Part shown: positions 34,227 to 45,881 of the stretch, one piece after another | How the letters are laid out: every line of letters starts with the position of its first letter | Numbering within the stretch: the first letter of the stretch is position 1 | Assembly: GCF_914767665.1 (NCBI RefSeq) | Contig: NC_059505.1 | Coordinates: forward strand, 38,685,506-38,749,505 | Direction of reading: 5' to 3' | DNA from: Harmonia axyridis | Lineage: Eukaryota > Arthropoda > Insecta > Coleoptera > Coccinellidae | DNA: 64,000 nt | The notes under the pieces: model-generated | Databases searched by the model: none | The model's input: only the letters and a program-made list of their open reading frames with translations | What the model was told of the DNA's origin: nothing | Program-made: the position numbers and the translations under genes

Positions 34227-35500
34227 TTGGCCAATTGAAAAGTCCCCGGTCTGATGGCGGTGCCAGTATTAAATCCATATTATTTATAGTTGGTACCAAC
34301 CTTCGAACCATACGTGTCAAAATTTGACAGCAGTCCGACCATAAGTTTGTGAGATATTGCGTTGTGGGTGAAGCTACTTTTGTTATTTGAAAAAAGATGG
34401 ACAAAAAAGGATTTCGTGTGCTGAAAAAATATTGATTTTTAAAAGGAAAAAAATACAGTTGAAGCAAAATATTGGCTTGATGAAGAGTTTCCTGGGTCTA
34501 CACCAGGAAAATCAATCATCATTGAATGGTATGCTGAGTTTAAATTTGGTGAAATGAGCACCGAAGACGGCGAACGCAGTGACCGCCCAAAAGAGGCTTT
34601 CGCCGACGAAAAAATCAAAAAAGTTAACAAAATAATTTTGAATGACCGTAAAGTGAAGTTGATCGAGATAGCAGATAATGTGAAGATATCATCTGAACGT
34701 GTAAGTCATATCATTTAGGAATATTTGTAGATGAGAAAGCTCAAAATGGGTGTCTTGCCAGCTGACAATCGATCAGAAGCAACAACGTGTTAATGATTTT
34801 GAGCAGTGTTTGAAGAAATTTAAGTGCAATAAACCTGAATGTTTGCGTCTATATGTGACAATGGATGAAACATGGCTTCATCATTTCACTCCAGAGTCCA
34901 ATCGACAGTCAACTGAGTGGACTGCACACGATGAACCGAATCCAAGGCGAGGAAAACACAGCTGTCAGCTGGGAAGGTCATGGCATTAGTATTCTGGGAT
35001 GCGCAAGATATAATATTCATTGATAACCTCCAAAAGGGCTAGACCATCAACAGCGATCATATAGCGTTATTGGATCGTTTATAGGATGAAATCGTTAAAA
35101 AACGGACCCATTAGAAAAAAAAAAGGCTGTTTCATCAAGACAATGCGCCGTGTCACAAATCAATGAAAACAATGACAAAAACATAAATTGGGCTACGAAT
35201 TGTTTCTTCATCCACCGTATTCGCCATATCTGGCCCATAGCGACTTTTTCCTGTTCTCAGATTTGAAACGAATGCTCGCTGGAAAGAAATTCAGCGCCAA
35301 TGAAGAAGTAATCACCGAAACTGAGGCCTATTTTGGAGCGAAAGACAAATCGTACTACAAATAAGGTATCGAAAAGTTGGAAGATCGCTATGATCGCTGT
35401 ATCGCCCTCGAAGGCAATTATGTTGAATAATAAAATCGAATTTCGTCGAAAAAATGTGTAATACTATAGTAGACAAGGTACTTTTCAATTGGCTTGTTAT
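34227..35500 (+). mobile_element. mariner transposon (family M2), nearly full length but dead
   Basis: TIRs 'GGCCAATTGAAAAGTCCCCG' (34230) and 'GTACTTTTCAATTGGCTTGT' (35478-35497) bound the element, with TA after the right end. The transposase starts at about 34397 (MDKKGFRV). HTH1 and the linker (WYAEFKFGEMSTEDGERSDR), then HTH2 (LIEIADNVKISSERVSHII) are visible. MDETWLHHFTPESNRQS (first Asp), FHQDNAPCHKSMKTM (second Asp) and HSDFFLFSDL (third Asp) follow. At least three stops and two frameshifts interrupt the frame. Relatives: 15.45, 36.28, 41.93, 44.19 and 57.69 kb. Confidence 0.9.
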
Positions 35501-36074
35501 AGAGACTGCTACGAGTTTGATTTTTGAATTATACCCTGCGATACCAACATCTGATATCTCAGAGAGTTGAAAGTACAGGTCTAAGGCCTACAATATGTGG
35601 AAGAAGAAGACGGAAAAGATACCAAGGTCTGAGAGAGCCTTCGATATCTCTTTGTGCGGACTTAGGAAGTGGTTTGACCAGATGCAGGTTGGGTGTTTCT
35701 ACCGAAATATGTTTTCAAAAGTTTCCATATACGATTTACGAAGCAAAGGCAGAAAAGTTAATAACAAGTAAAATCTCATATTCCTCGTCAAGATAGCTCA
35801 CACCTCGAGTGATAATTCTCGTGAACCCTTGCTCTTTCTTTCGATCACTCCGAGAACCAGAGATTAACCCGACGATTTTCAATTTCATATTTCGCCCACG
35901 TCACTGCCTAATTACAGAGAACGAATAAAGACTGACAGAGAGGACGATGGATGAAGGGAGGGGTGGTGAGTTTTCCTTTGAATGGGGTTAATTAGAAAAC
36001 GGAAAAGCGGCGCCACAAAAGGTACGCATCGCGAAATTACAGCCGTGAGGTAACGAGATCAACCAGAGGTTTAT
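35501..36074. other. No gene recognised
   Basis: An open frame at 35524-35796 begins with a TTG and lacks a recognisable domain. GC-balanced from about 35800. Confidence 0.4.
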
Positions 36075-37205
36075 TGTCTCGGCAAGTAATTGATTCCCCT
36101 ATCTCTCTGTGTTGCGTCGACATCGACTTCCAATTGGAATGTGTTGCTTGCGGGGGTGAGGGGTAGAAAAGAGGAGGTAGGATGATGCGTTTAGCTTCAA
36201 GGATTCCCAATTGGTCTTTGTGGGGATTTTCTGGAGATCTTTTGTATGGAGAGGAATTCGAAATAGAGGTTTTATTAGGCCAATTGAAAAGTCCACGGTC
36301 TGATGCACAGATGGCGGTGCTAATATTAAATCCATATGTTTTTTAGTTAGTTTCAACCTTCAACCGATACGTGTCGAAATTTGACAGCAGTCCGACCATT
36401 AGTTTGTGAGATATTGCGTTGTGAGCGTAGCTACTTTTGTTATTTGAAAAAAGATGGAAAAAAAGAATTTCGTGTATTGATGAAATGAAGCTTTTTGAAG
36501 GGAATAAATAGAGTTGAAGCAAAATCTTGGCTTTATGAAGTGTTTCCAGGCTCTTTCCAGGAAAATCAACCATCATTGGTTGGTATGCTGAGTTTAAACG
36601 TGGTGGAATGAGCTTTGAAGACGGCTAACGTAGTGGACGACCAAAAGAGGCTGCTACCGACGAAAAAATCAACAAAGTTCACGAAATAAATTTGAATAAC
36701 CATGAAGTGAAGTTGATCGAGATAGCAGACATTGTGAATATATTATCTGAACGTGTAAATCATATCATTCACGAATATTTGTACATGAGAAAGCTGTGTG
36801 CAAAATGGGTGCAGCACGAGTTCACAATCGATCGAAAGTAACAACGTGTTAATGATTATGAGCAGTGTTTGAAGCTGTTTAAGTGCAATAATCCTGAATT
36901 TTGCGGCGATATGTGACAATAGCTGAAACAAGGCTCCATAATTTCACTCCGGAGTCCAATCGACCTTCAGCAGAGTGGACTGCACACAAAGTTTATTGTC
37001 TCGGCAAGTAATTGATTTTCCCATTTCTGTGTTGCGTCGAGATCGACTTCAAATTGGAATGTGTTGCTTGCGGGGGGTGAAGGGTAAAAAAGAGGAGCAC
37101 GAGTGATGCGTTGAGCTTCAAGGATTCTCAATTCGTCCTTGTGGGTATCTTCTAAAGGACTTTGGAATGGAGAAGAATTAGAAATAATGGTTTTATAACT
37201 TCTGT
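36075..37205. repeat. Direct repeat of a ~200-bp host segment flanking a mariner fragment
   Basis: The segment 36068-36275 ('GGTTTATTGTCTCGGCAAGT', 'GGAATGTGTTGCTTGCGGGG', 'GAGCTTCAAGGATTC'-like) recurs at 36988-37200 with scattered differences. Between them lies only a mariner fragment. The arrangement looks like a duplication that included the mariner's left flank, followed by loss of the mariner's 3' half. Confidence 0.85.
36276..36987 (+). mobile_element. mariner (family M2), 5' half only
   Basis: The left TIR 'GGCCAATTGAAAAGTCCACG' starts at 36279. The HTH1 region, linker (WYAEFKRGGMSFEDG) and HTH2 (LIEIADIVNILSERVNHII) are readable with frameshifts, then TIAETRLHNFTPESNRPSAEW, in which the first catalytic Asp has become Ala. 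The element stops dead at 'GACTGCACACA', exactly where the duplicated host segment resumes. Inactive. Confidence 0.85.
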
Positions 37206-37439
37206 GAATCAATTAGAAGGAACTAAACTCGTAGAATGTAGACAATTTTAAAATTCCGGATAAACTACCTCCAAGAGCGGGACGCATTTTTCCGTTTTCT
37301 ATGGGGCTAGCGAAACCAGTGGCTATAATCCATTAGGGAACGAAGACGCGCAATACAACTCCGTTCCCTATGTGGTTAGCGCAACTAATACTCTAGTTTC
37401 CGACTCCGATCGCATGCAATCATTCAATTTCAATGATTT

Positions 37440-38290
37440 CAAAATTTACGTAAGATTTTCTATAGGCACCTACCTAACCCTTAGAAAAGTGAAATAAATT
37501 AAAAGTTCTTTCATGGAAATATTGTATCATTCTATTGATTAGTTCGACTATGTAGATCACGAAAATAATATATAATATATATTATATATTATTATTATAA
37601 TATTCCCGAGGTCGCAACTTCTCCTGGACTAAAGCTACGTCCTTGAAACCTCAGTATGCGTTGGATCGAAACTTGATGTTTGAAAAATGTTTGTATTTGA
37701 GGGGTCTGTGACGGATAATTCAGGAGATATATCGGTTTTTGTAGGGAAATTCAATTTTTTCCTAAATTTCGAGTTCAAATACCCTCATAATCATGCGCTC
37801 TACGAAGAATCGGTGAGCGGGGCCAGAATTGACAATCTCTGATAAGCCGAATTTCGATCTTACCTAAACATTTTTTTGTCGAAAAATTTTCCTAGAATTT
37901 TCCATACCTTACGCTTAGATAATTGAAAGAGAATAAATGTTCCTTCATGAGAATATTGTATCATTTTATTGATTGCTTCGAATATGTAGATCACGAAAAT
38001 GCTTGCAGTTGAGCGATCCGTACATTATTTCAGAAATTATAGGTAAAAATCTGAAATTTTCGAGAAAAAATTGATGATATTCCTGAGGTAGCAACTTCTC
38101 CTGGAAGTGAGCTACGCCCTTGACACTTCAGTATGTTCTGGATCGGAAATTGATGTTTGAAAAACGTTTGTATTTGAAGGGTCTGTGACGAATAATTCAG
38201 GAGATATAACGTTTTTGGATGGAAATTAATTTTTTTTCCAAATTTCGAGTTCAAATCTCCTTAAAACAACGCAATACCTTCTTTATGTAT
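37440..38290 (+). repeat. ~477-bp tandem repeat, array 2 (about 1.8 copies)
   Basis: Same unit as 28985-29890: 'AAATTTCGAGTTCAAAT' recurs at about 37760 and 38238, and 'GGATCGAAACTTGATGTTTG'/'GGATCGGAAATTGATGTTTG' at 37652 and 38130. An AT-dinucleotide patch lies at 37567-37605. Confidence 0.85.
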
Positions 38291-39422
38291 CTCTTTCTGG
38301 CCAAAATACAAATTCGTTTACGACAGCTTGTTCATTGTAAGTGGTTGACCTACTAATTTTCATGTTATCGACAAAAAATACTCGTAGATAAAGTCTCAAT
38401 TATTCTAAATGATGGTTATCACTGCCTCGAAACTTATTCCTTGAAAATAATAACTATCACAATAAAAAATATATTATTTGTATATATTGAGCCTACACAT
38501 TGGCATCCGAAACAACTCTCTGAAAACCGCATCAATTCCATTCAAGATCATTTTACGATTACACCGACGCCACAGAGTGTCACCAAACAACCCTAATCGT
38601 CTCTAAAGGACTCTAAAGGAAACCACACACGACGTGATTTACTCACAGCACATACAGGTACATCCAATATCGATCGAAACACCGTTCCCAATAAATGAAT
38701 GAACGTTGGAATGAATGACAGAGCGGAATTGATGGACCAATAAATCCACTCACTGTTCCCGGATAAGCGGCTTATATCGAGAACACCGCCTCCAAAACTA
38801 CGACGAGGAATTCCATTACATGCAGATCCACTCTGGCACGTCCTCCCTCCCTCCACGTCTTATTTTCTAATAACAGTCTTCCGGGCTGGGGTTGTCGGAA
38901 ATATAAAATCGAAAAATGTCGCTTTACAACGGCGCCGATTTTCATAACCGACGCCTTTATCGGTTCGTCAGAGACAGGTGCACGTGTTCTATCTGAGAGT
39001 GGATGCTGCCGTCAGGTTGGTCCACGGGCGCCAATCGATCTGGAGCCTGCAGGCCTAACAGGATGCGAAGGCCTTTATTGCTATTATTCGGAATTGGGAG
39101 AGACTCGACGATTTGTCTGCTGTCTGATTTTCGGCCGATTTTTTCTAGACGTCCTTCGGGAAATGATGCTATGGAACGTTGATGGAGAAATTGTTTATTG
39201 GAATTTTAGGGGTTTGACGCCGCTAATTTTCTGCAGATTTGGGTTGGAATTAGAGAAGTTTCAATTCTGCAATGGTTTATTTGTCTTGGAAGCTGATCCC
39301 TTTTGTCGTGGAATTTTTTATTGCCGTTTACCAAACATTTCGACTACTAACTTTCCATTAAGCGTGTTTGTTGGAAAAATCACTGTTGAGGAATTAGAGC
39401 ATGAATATAGTACATTAGATAA
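38291..39422. other. No gene recognised; GC-balanced block 38520-39070
   Basis: The block contains many CpGs and short frames on both strands without motifs. It may be single-copy intronic or regulatory DNA. A frame at 39094-39474 starts at TTG, lacks a domain and runs into the neighbouring transposon, so it is not called. Confidence 0.4.
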
Positions 39423-39424
39423 TA

Positions 39425-40673
39425 TACTAACTGACAAAGACACTCCTAGAGGGAGCTGCTTGAATTTAAATTAAAATAAAAATTTTTTTGGTATAAAAAA
39501 GTATAGCAAAGAGTTTTATCATGTAAACAATTTTTGTTATTCGAATATTGTAGTCGTTTTCTGAAAGTTTTTCCAATTTTACAACAAATCAGCTGTTTCA
39601 GGGGATCCAAAGTCTATGTTTAGTTGTTGTTAAAAAGCCTAAAGTACGTGTACGCGGAATTTATCGTCAGCTAAGTGAATTTGAAAGAGGTCGAATTATT
39701 GGTGTACAGGAGGCGGGGTTGTCATTTCGAGAAATCGCTAACGGTACGAACAGAAATCCAAATACTGTTATGAGATGTCGTCAAGCGTGGTTTGATAATG
39801 CTCAAAATCGAAGAAGAGTAAGCACCGGACGTCGAAGGGGCACAAATGAAGTTCAAGATCGACGTCTAAGACTTACGGCCATTAGAGATCGATTTGCGAC
39901 AACTCGATCTTTGGCTGATGAGTGGTAAGGAGAACAAGGCCATCCTGTAACTTTCCGAACGGATTACCGCCGGATAAGGACTTTTGGACTGCAGCATTAT
40001 CGACCCTACTTGTGTTACCTCTGACGGTTTAGCATTGCCGGCAACGATTACAGTGGTGCAGAGAACGTCAACACTGGAATGTGGAATGGCATCAGGTCGT
40101 CTTTTCTGATGAATCTCGATTCTCCTTGGGTGCACATGATGGCCGAAGATAAGTTAGACGACATCGGGGAGAAAGACGTGAATCTCAGTTTGATGTTGAG
40201 CGTCATATACACCAGACAGTAGGCATTATAGTATGTGGTGCTTTTGCACATGCAAGTAGGTCACCTTTAGTCTTTATTCAAGTTAACATTACAGCGCTGC
40301 GCTACCTTCACATCCTAGATCCCCCGATCTTCCACATAGAGCATGTTTGGGATATCATGGTTAGAAGTCTCGGAAATTTACCCCAGCTATCACGGACTTT
40401 GGCGGATCTGAGACATGAAGTACAGGTAGCTAGGGATAGTATCCCTCAAGAATAAATACACCATCTCATTGCATCAATTTCGAGACGTATTGGGGAGTGT
40501 ATAGGTATAGATAATCGCAGTGGAAAAACACATTATCAACAAATTTATTAAAAAAAAAATGTGAACCCTTCGTTTTTTCTCCAAATTTCAATTATTCACG
40601 CCTTGCTCTACTGTCTACAATTAACCAAAAAAAATCAAATTCAAAGAGCTCTTTCTGGGTGTTGCACTTAGTA
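39425..40673 (+). mobile_element. Tc1-like transposon, copy 1, dead
   Basis: The left end 'TACTAACTGACAAAG' is flanked by TA; the right end reads 'TGTTGCACTTAGTA' followed by TA, a decayed inverted repeat. The transposase reads VRGIYRQLSEFERGRIIG (HTH1), GLSFREIANGTNRNPNTVMR (HTH2), RRVSTGRRRGTNEVQDRRL, then, past a stop, VVFSDESRFSLG-equivalent sequence (first Asp, about 40097-40130) and EHVWDIMVRSLGNLPQLSRT (Glu block, about 40339-40400). The second-Asp (QQDNARPH) segment is deleted near 40315. Frameshifts throughout. Confidence 0.85.
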
Positions 40674-40675
40674 TA

Positions 40676-41759
40676 AACATAAAAACAGTTTTGAGTAGTT
40701 CTCGCATAAGAATCATTCTTCATCATGACAACAACAGCTTTTACAGTTTGGATCACTGAAGTGAATTTCTGAGTGGTCTAAACGTTGAATCAGTGGATAA
40801 TTCAACGTATACTCCTAATTTATTTCTTCTTCTTCCCTCACATAAAGTAATAAATTCCGTGGCAAGGGTTTTTCTACACCGGAATGGGCAATTGATGCCT
40901 TCAAAATGCATGTTTTGGAGCAACTTGATTCGGAGTGGAGTGGATATCTTCTTGGAAAATCTTCTGATGAACATAAATCTATTCAAATATCTACAGAGTG
41001 TTTTCTAATCCATTCCAAATATCTAAAAGACAACCCTTATACAACTTGGAAGCTAGAATTGTCCTCACATCTCATTCCTTTTCCCAAATCTACACCGCAC
41101 CAGACATTACCGCCCCAAAAGTCGAACCTAACCGCAATGACAATTCCAAACACCAGTCACGAACCTACCAGAGTTCCCACAAGAAACATCCAACCTCAAC
41201 CCAGGGAAATGGGTAAGAATTCGCAGCTACATTAATAACCTCGGCAAGGATAAGGGCAAGAAACATCTCGGCCAAGTCGTGAATTCACCTCATATCCCAT
41301 TTCCGGCAAGAATATTAATTTATAAGATCCCAAAACTCGTCCAGTGACGTTCTAAGATAACATCTTGTACAGGCTTACAGACCGCTAAATGGCTGACCCG
41401 CAGGGACAGGATCCCAAACTTGGAGCCGAAGTTGGTTTATGTAACCTTCAGCAGCTGGAAATGCCTCTGGAATGGGAGGAGAGGGAGGGATTTCGTGAGG
41501 AGGTTATTGAATGAAGCGGGCCGGTTATACAGTGCGATCGTCGTAAATTGTCGGTAATTAATAGAAATGGAAATTTATCGGATACTCAACCGGCTGTTTG
41601 TCAAAACTATTAGTATTGGCGTTCGAGGTCTATTGCGAATTTGGTTGGCTTAATGGTGATTCATTTGGGCTATTTTGAAAATGGGAATTGCTTAAATGAT
41701 TGCTGTTAATTGGAATAGGCTAAATAACTGCTCACAATGATAATAACACTGATAACTAA
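40676..41759. other. No gene recognised
   Basis: Overlapping short frames at 40793-41235 share no recognisable motif. The rest shows no supported feature. Confidence 0.4.
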
Positions 41760-41934
41760 AGGGTCGTCCAATAAGATATTTCATTTTGAATAGGCTGCTA
41801 TCTGGGCAGCTGTCGCTTTTGAAGCTGTCATCTTTTGGCATTTGTTGAGTAAAACTATGCCATCACAAAAAATGGAACGATACACGTTGAAACAACGCAA
41901 TGAAATTGTCCAAATTAACTAAAAAATGGTGAAA
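41760..41934 (+). mobile_element. Tc1/mariner-superfamily 5' fragment (family B-like), chimeric junction
   Basis: 'GGGTCGTCCAATAAGATATT' begins a 5' untranslated region leading to MERYTLKQRNEIVQIN (about 41874-41920), the start of a DDE_3-type transposase HTH. After about 16 codons the sequence switches to a reversed mariner M2 copy. This is the N-terminal counterpart of relics at 13371 and 14005. Confidence 0.55.
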
Positions 41935-42935
41935 AAACTCATTTTTTTGGGAAAATTCGATTTTATTATACAACATAGTTGCCTTCGAGGGTGCTTCAAA
42001 ATAGGCCTCAGTTTCGACGATTACTTCTTCATTGGCGCTAAATTTTTTTCCAGCGAGCATTTTTTTGAGGTCTGAGAAGAGGAAAAAGTCGCTGGGGACC
42101 AGATCTGGCGAATACGGTGGATGCAGAAGTAATTCGAAGCCCAATTCATGCAATTCTGCCATTGTTTTAATTGATTGATTGACACGGCGCATTGTCTTGA
42201 TGAAACAGCACCTTTTTTTCTTCGAATGGGGCCGTTTTTTAACGATTTAATCCTTAAAACGATCCAATAACGCTATATAATAATCGCCGTTGATAGTCTG
42301 GCTCTTTTGGAGGTAATCAATGAATATTATACCTTGCGCATTCCAGAATACTGATGCCATAACCTTGCCAGATGACTGTTGTGTTTTTCTCGCTTTGGAT
42401 TCTGTTCATCGTGTGCAGTCCACTCAGCTGACTGTCGATTGGACTCCGGAGTGAAATGATGAAGCCATGTTTCATCCATTGTAACATATTGATCTAAAAA
42501 TTCAGGTTCATTGCACTTAAAGAGCTTCAAACACTGCTCAGAATCATTAACACGTTGTTGATTCTGATCGATTGTGAGCTTGCACGGCACAGTTTTCTCA
42601 TGTTCAAATAATCGGGAATGATATAAGATGTACACGTTCAGATGACATCTTCACAAAGTCTGCTATCTCGATCAACTTCACTTTGCGTCATTCGAAATTA
42701 TTTTGTGAACTTTTCTGATTCTAACGTTTGTGATAGCCTCTTTTGGGCGTCCGCTGCGTTCGCCGTCTTCGGTGCTCATTTCACTACGTTTAAACCTAGC
42801 ATACCAATCAATGATGATTGATTTTCCTGTTGCAGACCCCGGAAACTCAACCAAGATTTTGCTTCAACTTTATTTTTTCCCTTCAAAAATCAATATTTTA
42901 TCAGCACACGAAATTATTTTTTTTCCATCTTTGTG
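41935..42935 (-). mobile_element. mariner (family M2), TIR-less copy
   Basis: On the minus strand: HTH and linker near 42850-42730 (read as WYARFKRSEMSTEDGERSGR-like), TIDQNQQRVNDSEQCLKLFK (about 42575), YVTMDETWLHHFTPESNRQS (first Asp), then after a break SIKTMAELHELGFELLLHPP and YSPDLVPSDFFLFSDLKKML (third Asp) to a tail ending near 41940. Both terminal repeats are missing. Frameshifts separate the blocks. Confidence 0.85.
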
Positions 42936-42984
42936 TTGGTTATGCCAGTTTTTCTGATATTCATTATTCCTCGCTACGTATTGG

Positions 42985-43195
42985 GTAAATAATTACCGAA
43001 ACTTATAGTAATGATAACTTTCAATTCAAATATCCATGCCAAATTTAAATTGAATATATTGTGAACTAAAGGTGCTTTGAGAAAAAAACTCCAACACTCT
43101 CTACCTCGAAAACAATGCATTTGAGGGGCCCATGTTTAAGGAACTTTTTTTCTCAAAATTATCCAAGGAATCCTTCATTTCTATTTGCACCTTCA
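42985..43195. repeat. Fragment of inverted-repeat family F
   Basis: 'CTCTACCTCGAAAACAATGC' and 'TTCTCAAAATTATCCAAGGA' match the right half of 30898-31592; the left half is absent. It ends about 90 bp before the first coding exon. Confidence 0.6.
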
Positions 43196-43285
43196 ATTCA
43201 ATGTATATGAAACCATAGAATACAACCTGTCAATTTCTTCTTCTTACCTCATACATTGTGAACTTATCCACTTCATTTGTTGCAG

Positions 43286-43576
43286 ATATTTCCGCAGAGT
43301 CAGCCGAAGACGTCATGACCGAAAAAACAGCCTGACCTCGACCTACTATGTGGCCGAAGATGCTGCTCATCCTCTCTCTGCTTTCCTTCGAGAGAGCGTC
43401 GGCGAAGTCCCGATGCGGCGGCATCTATACCGACGCGAGGGGCGTAATCCAGACGCCCGGCTTCCCCGGACCCTTCACGACGCCCATCGACTGCGAATGG
43501 GTCATAGACGCCCAGCATATGCTGCCGAAAAATACGACTATTATTGTCTATCTGACGCAGTTGTTTGTTTTTGAAG
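43286..43576 (+). CDS. CUB-EGF extracellular protein, coding exon 1 (5'UTR end, signal peptide, CUB part 1)
   Basis: Acceptor ...TTTGTTGCAG precedes 43286; donor GAAG|GTGAGG gives an exon end at 43576. The start is ATG 43348: an upstream ATG at 43315 opens only a six-codon uORF ending at 43335, and the next in-frame Met is residue 5. Residues 1-19 (MWPKMLLILSLLSFERASA) form a signal peptide with an A-S-A cleavage site. From Cys23, CGGIYTDARGVIQTPGFPGP then DCEWVID is the opening of a CUB domain (CGG, TPGFP, CxWxI). The exon encodes 76 residues and ends in phase 1. CUB followed directly by EGF occurs at the N-terminus of MEGF8- and attractin-type proteins, among others; this protein's identity is not established. 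It enters the secretory pathway. It is GC-rich compared with its surroundings. Confidence 0.85.
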
Positions 43577-45129
43577 GTGAGGAGGAGGTTGATAGGGGGT
43601 AGTTCGGGGAGGTTTTTGGGTGGGGTTTTAGGGGGAAAATGGTCCTTACGCAATCGTTTCATTTTGGGTTTACGAGCCTCGAAGACGTGGTCGGGTTTTA
43701 TCTGGGTTCGTATGTTATCGGAGCTGTTAATAGTTTTTGTTGTTTCTTAGTTTTATTATATTGACGGAAAAGTGTCCTGGGTAGGAGTTCATGACTAAGG
43801 AAATGACGAGATATAAAGAATCAGTTCAAATTTTCCGTCAAGTATATCAGAAACTAAAAAAAATAGAAAACAACAACAGAAACTATAATGGTCAAATGAG
43901 TCTATTTGATGGAGGCAATCTCATATAAATAACGACTATGAAATTATTTTGGCAAAACTTTCACCTTATATACTTTTTGTCTCAAAATGACATTGAACTG
44001 ACAAAATATTACAATTAACCAATAGAAAAAGAAATCCCAAACTGTACGATTGAGAAAGCGGCTAATGAATTGAATCAATAAATCAACATGAAAGTAGATG
44101 TAGGTTTAGAAATTTTTTATTTTTCAATACAATTTTCCTTCATCAGTTTCACATAGTCCGAAAAACTAACTGAATTCACAAACTTGTAATTAACAGGCCA
44201 ATCGAAAAGTCCCCTGTCTACCATAGTGAAACAAATTCTTTTGTCAGAATTCGATTTAATTGTTCAATATAGTTGCCCAACAATAAGAGCTATAGATCTC
44301 CTTATTACTCTTCTGTGAAATGGATATACAAATTATTAATTCATAATTGAAATGACAATTTTCGAGGATTTTATTTGTTTTTTTGTGTCATGGAGACTCC
44401 CTTGTCGCAATTTTGTCTTAATTTCGATATTTTTATAACAAAAAATTCAAATAAGAGAATGGTATGAAAAGAAAGTTTTCAAAATTCTGAATTCCAATTC
44501 AACTGATAAAATACAAGAATTTCTCATTTACTATTGATTTCTTTAGTTGAGGCTTCATTGCAGTCGGATCATAATTAAATCTTTCTGAGATTTATCGGAA
44601 TTTGCAGAATTTCATTACCTATTGAAATCGTTTCAGTTGATATGCAAACTATCGTAACTCTGAATTATTATTAAATATTCGAATCAATTAGGATCGAAAT
44701 GAAAATTATAACGCTATAATATTCGGATATTCAACTTCATGTCGATAATACTCTGTTAGGTCCTTGCATTCAAAATCAGACTCGAATAGATGAATTTTTA
44801 AAAAAATAACATAACATAATATCGATGTCATTCGATATCCAGAATCCTCGAAATTATATATTGAAATACCGAAACTACGGATGGGATATGATAGCATATC
44901 GTTTTTCATCAGATATATTCGATATGAATTCATTAGAATGGGGTATGTTTTCATTTCATAACAAAAAACGGATTTAGTTTAGCGTTATTTTGTATCGAGT
45001 TATGAAAACTGACTGATTTATGTATTCAGTCATAATTAAAAAAAAATGAATTATTGAAACTGTTGGCTCTTCAATTGTATTCCTTGATAATAAACTTTCA
45101 ATGGTTGATGATAAACTCTTATAGAAAAT
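43577..45129. other. Intron 1 of the coding region (left part), no gene
   Basis: AT-rich intronic sequence between coding exons 1 and 2. The only recognised insert in this part is a short mariner end at 44190-44290. Confidence 0.6.
44190..44290 (-). mobile_element. mariner (family M2) terminal fragment, about 100 bp
   Basis: 'ACAGGCCAATCGAAAAGTCC' then 'CCCTGTCTACCATAGTG' and 'CAATATAGTTGCC' match, in reverse, the 3' end of the M2 elements at 35.5 and 58.1 kb. It is preceded by TA, the mariner target. It lies in the intron between coding exons 1 and 2. Confidence 0.8.
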
Positions 45130-45425
45130 GTTGCTCCACTAGTGTCATCGGTTGTTTCACGTAGTTTGGCGCGCTTGAAGTTTGTTTTCTGAATTTCTGA
45201 TATATGTTGGTAATTATTTCAATATATTGGGAGTTAATATGAAACATTGATTCACTATGGGACATAAGAAGTGCGTTTTTTGTAGAGAAACTCGCGAATT
45301 GAGTGAAATATCATATCACTGATATGTTTTCATTTTCGCGCGCTTCACGTCAAATTTGATAGTTCATGTTGGGGACAAAATTTGCTTACTGAAAACGTCA
45401 TATGCTCCCTCTATCTATGTTTATT
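45130..45425 (+). repeat. Dispersed ~285-bp repeat, copy 2 (possible THAP-like N-terminus relic)
   Basis: Homologous along its length to 7555-7840. The frame at about 45258 has an ATG and reads MGHKKCVFCRETRELSEISYH before a stop codon. Upstream sequence 'TTTGGCGCGCTTGAAGTTTG' is shared. It is intronic to the CUB-EGF gene. Confidence 0.5.
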
Positions 45426-45881
45426 ACTCTGAGGTCAGGATCAATTTATTTCATTCGAAGTGTCTTATATATCAATTACTCAGTTATCGTTGTAATCTTA
45501 AAATTGCCCATGAATGATATTCTTGATATTTTTCAATCCCAAGAGAGGTTTCTGTTGTTCCAATTCCACGGGAGGTTCGAGAATCCCGACACAATTCTCG
45601 CCAATAAATCTAATTCTAAAACTCAAACTAAACTAGTAATGGCTGAAATCTAAACCAAGCTACGTATCTCCCTTGATGTCTCGATCATTATCAAAATCTC
45701 TCAGAAAATTATCTCTGATTCTTCAACTAAATACGCGCATCCGTTGGCGCTTCATCGGCGACCAATAGCATACGATCAATTGACAAATTACCGCGTCTTT
45801 GAAAATTCCAGTAGCGTAACATGAATTGAAGCGTGCGAAATCGTTTCATCGTTTAAACCATCTCAAACGTTCCTTTTTCAG

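Noticed and set aside
37567..37605. AT-rich palindromic tract
   Set aside because: Ordinary AT microsatellite inside a repeat array; no further meaning supported.
39094..39474. 126-codon frame
   Set aside because: Starts with TTG and runs across the terminal repeat of a Tc1-like element.
43185..43574. 129-codon plus-strand frame over exon 1
   Set aside because: Out-of-frame reading across the intron acceptor; the frame from 43348 gives a signal peptide and CUB motif and joins exon 2.
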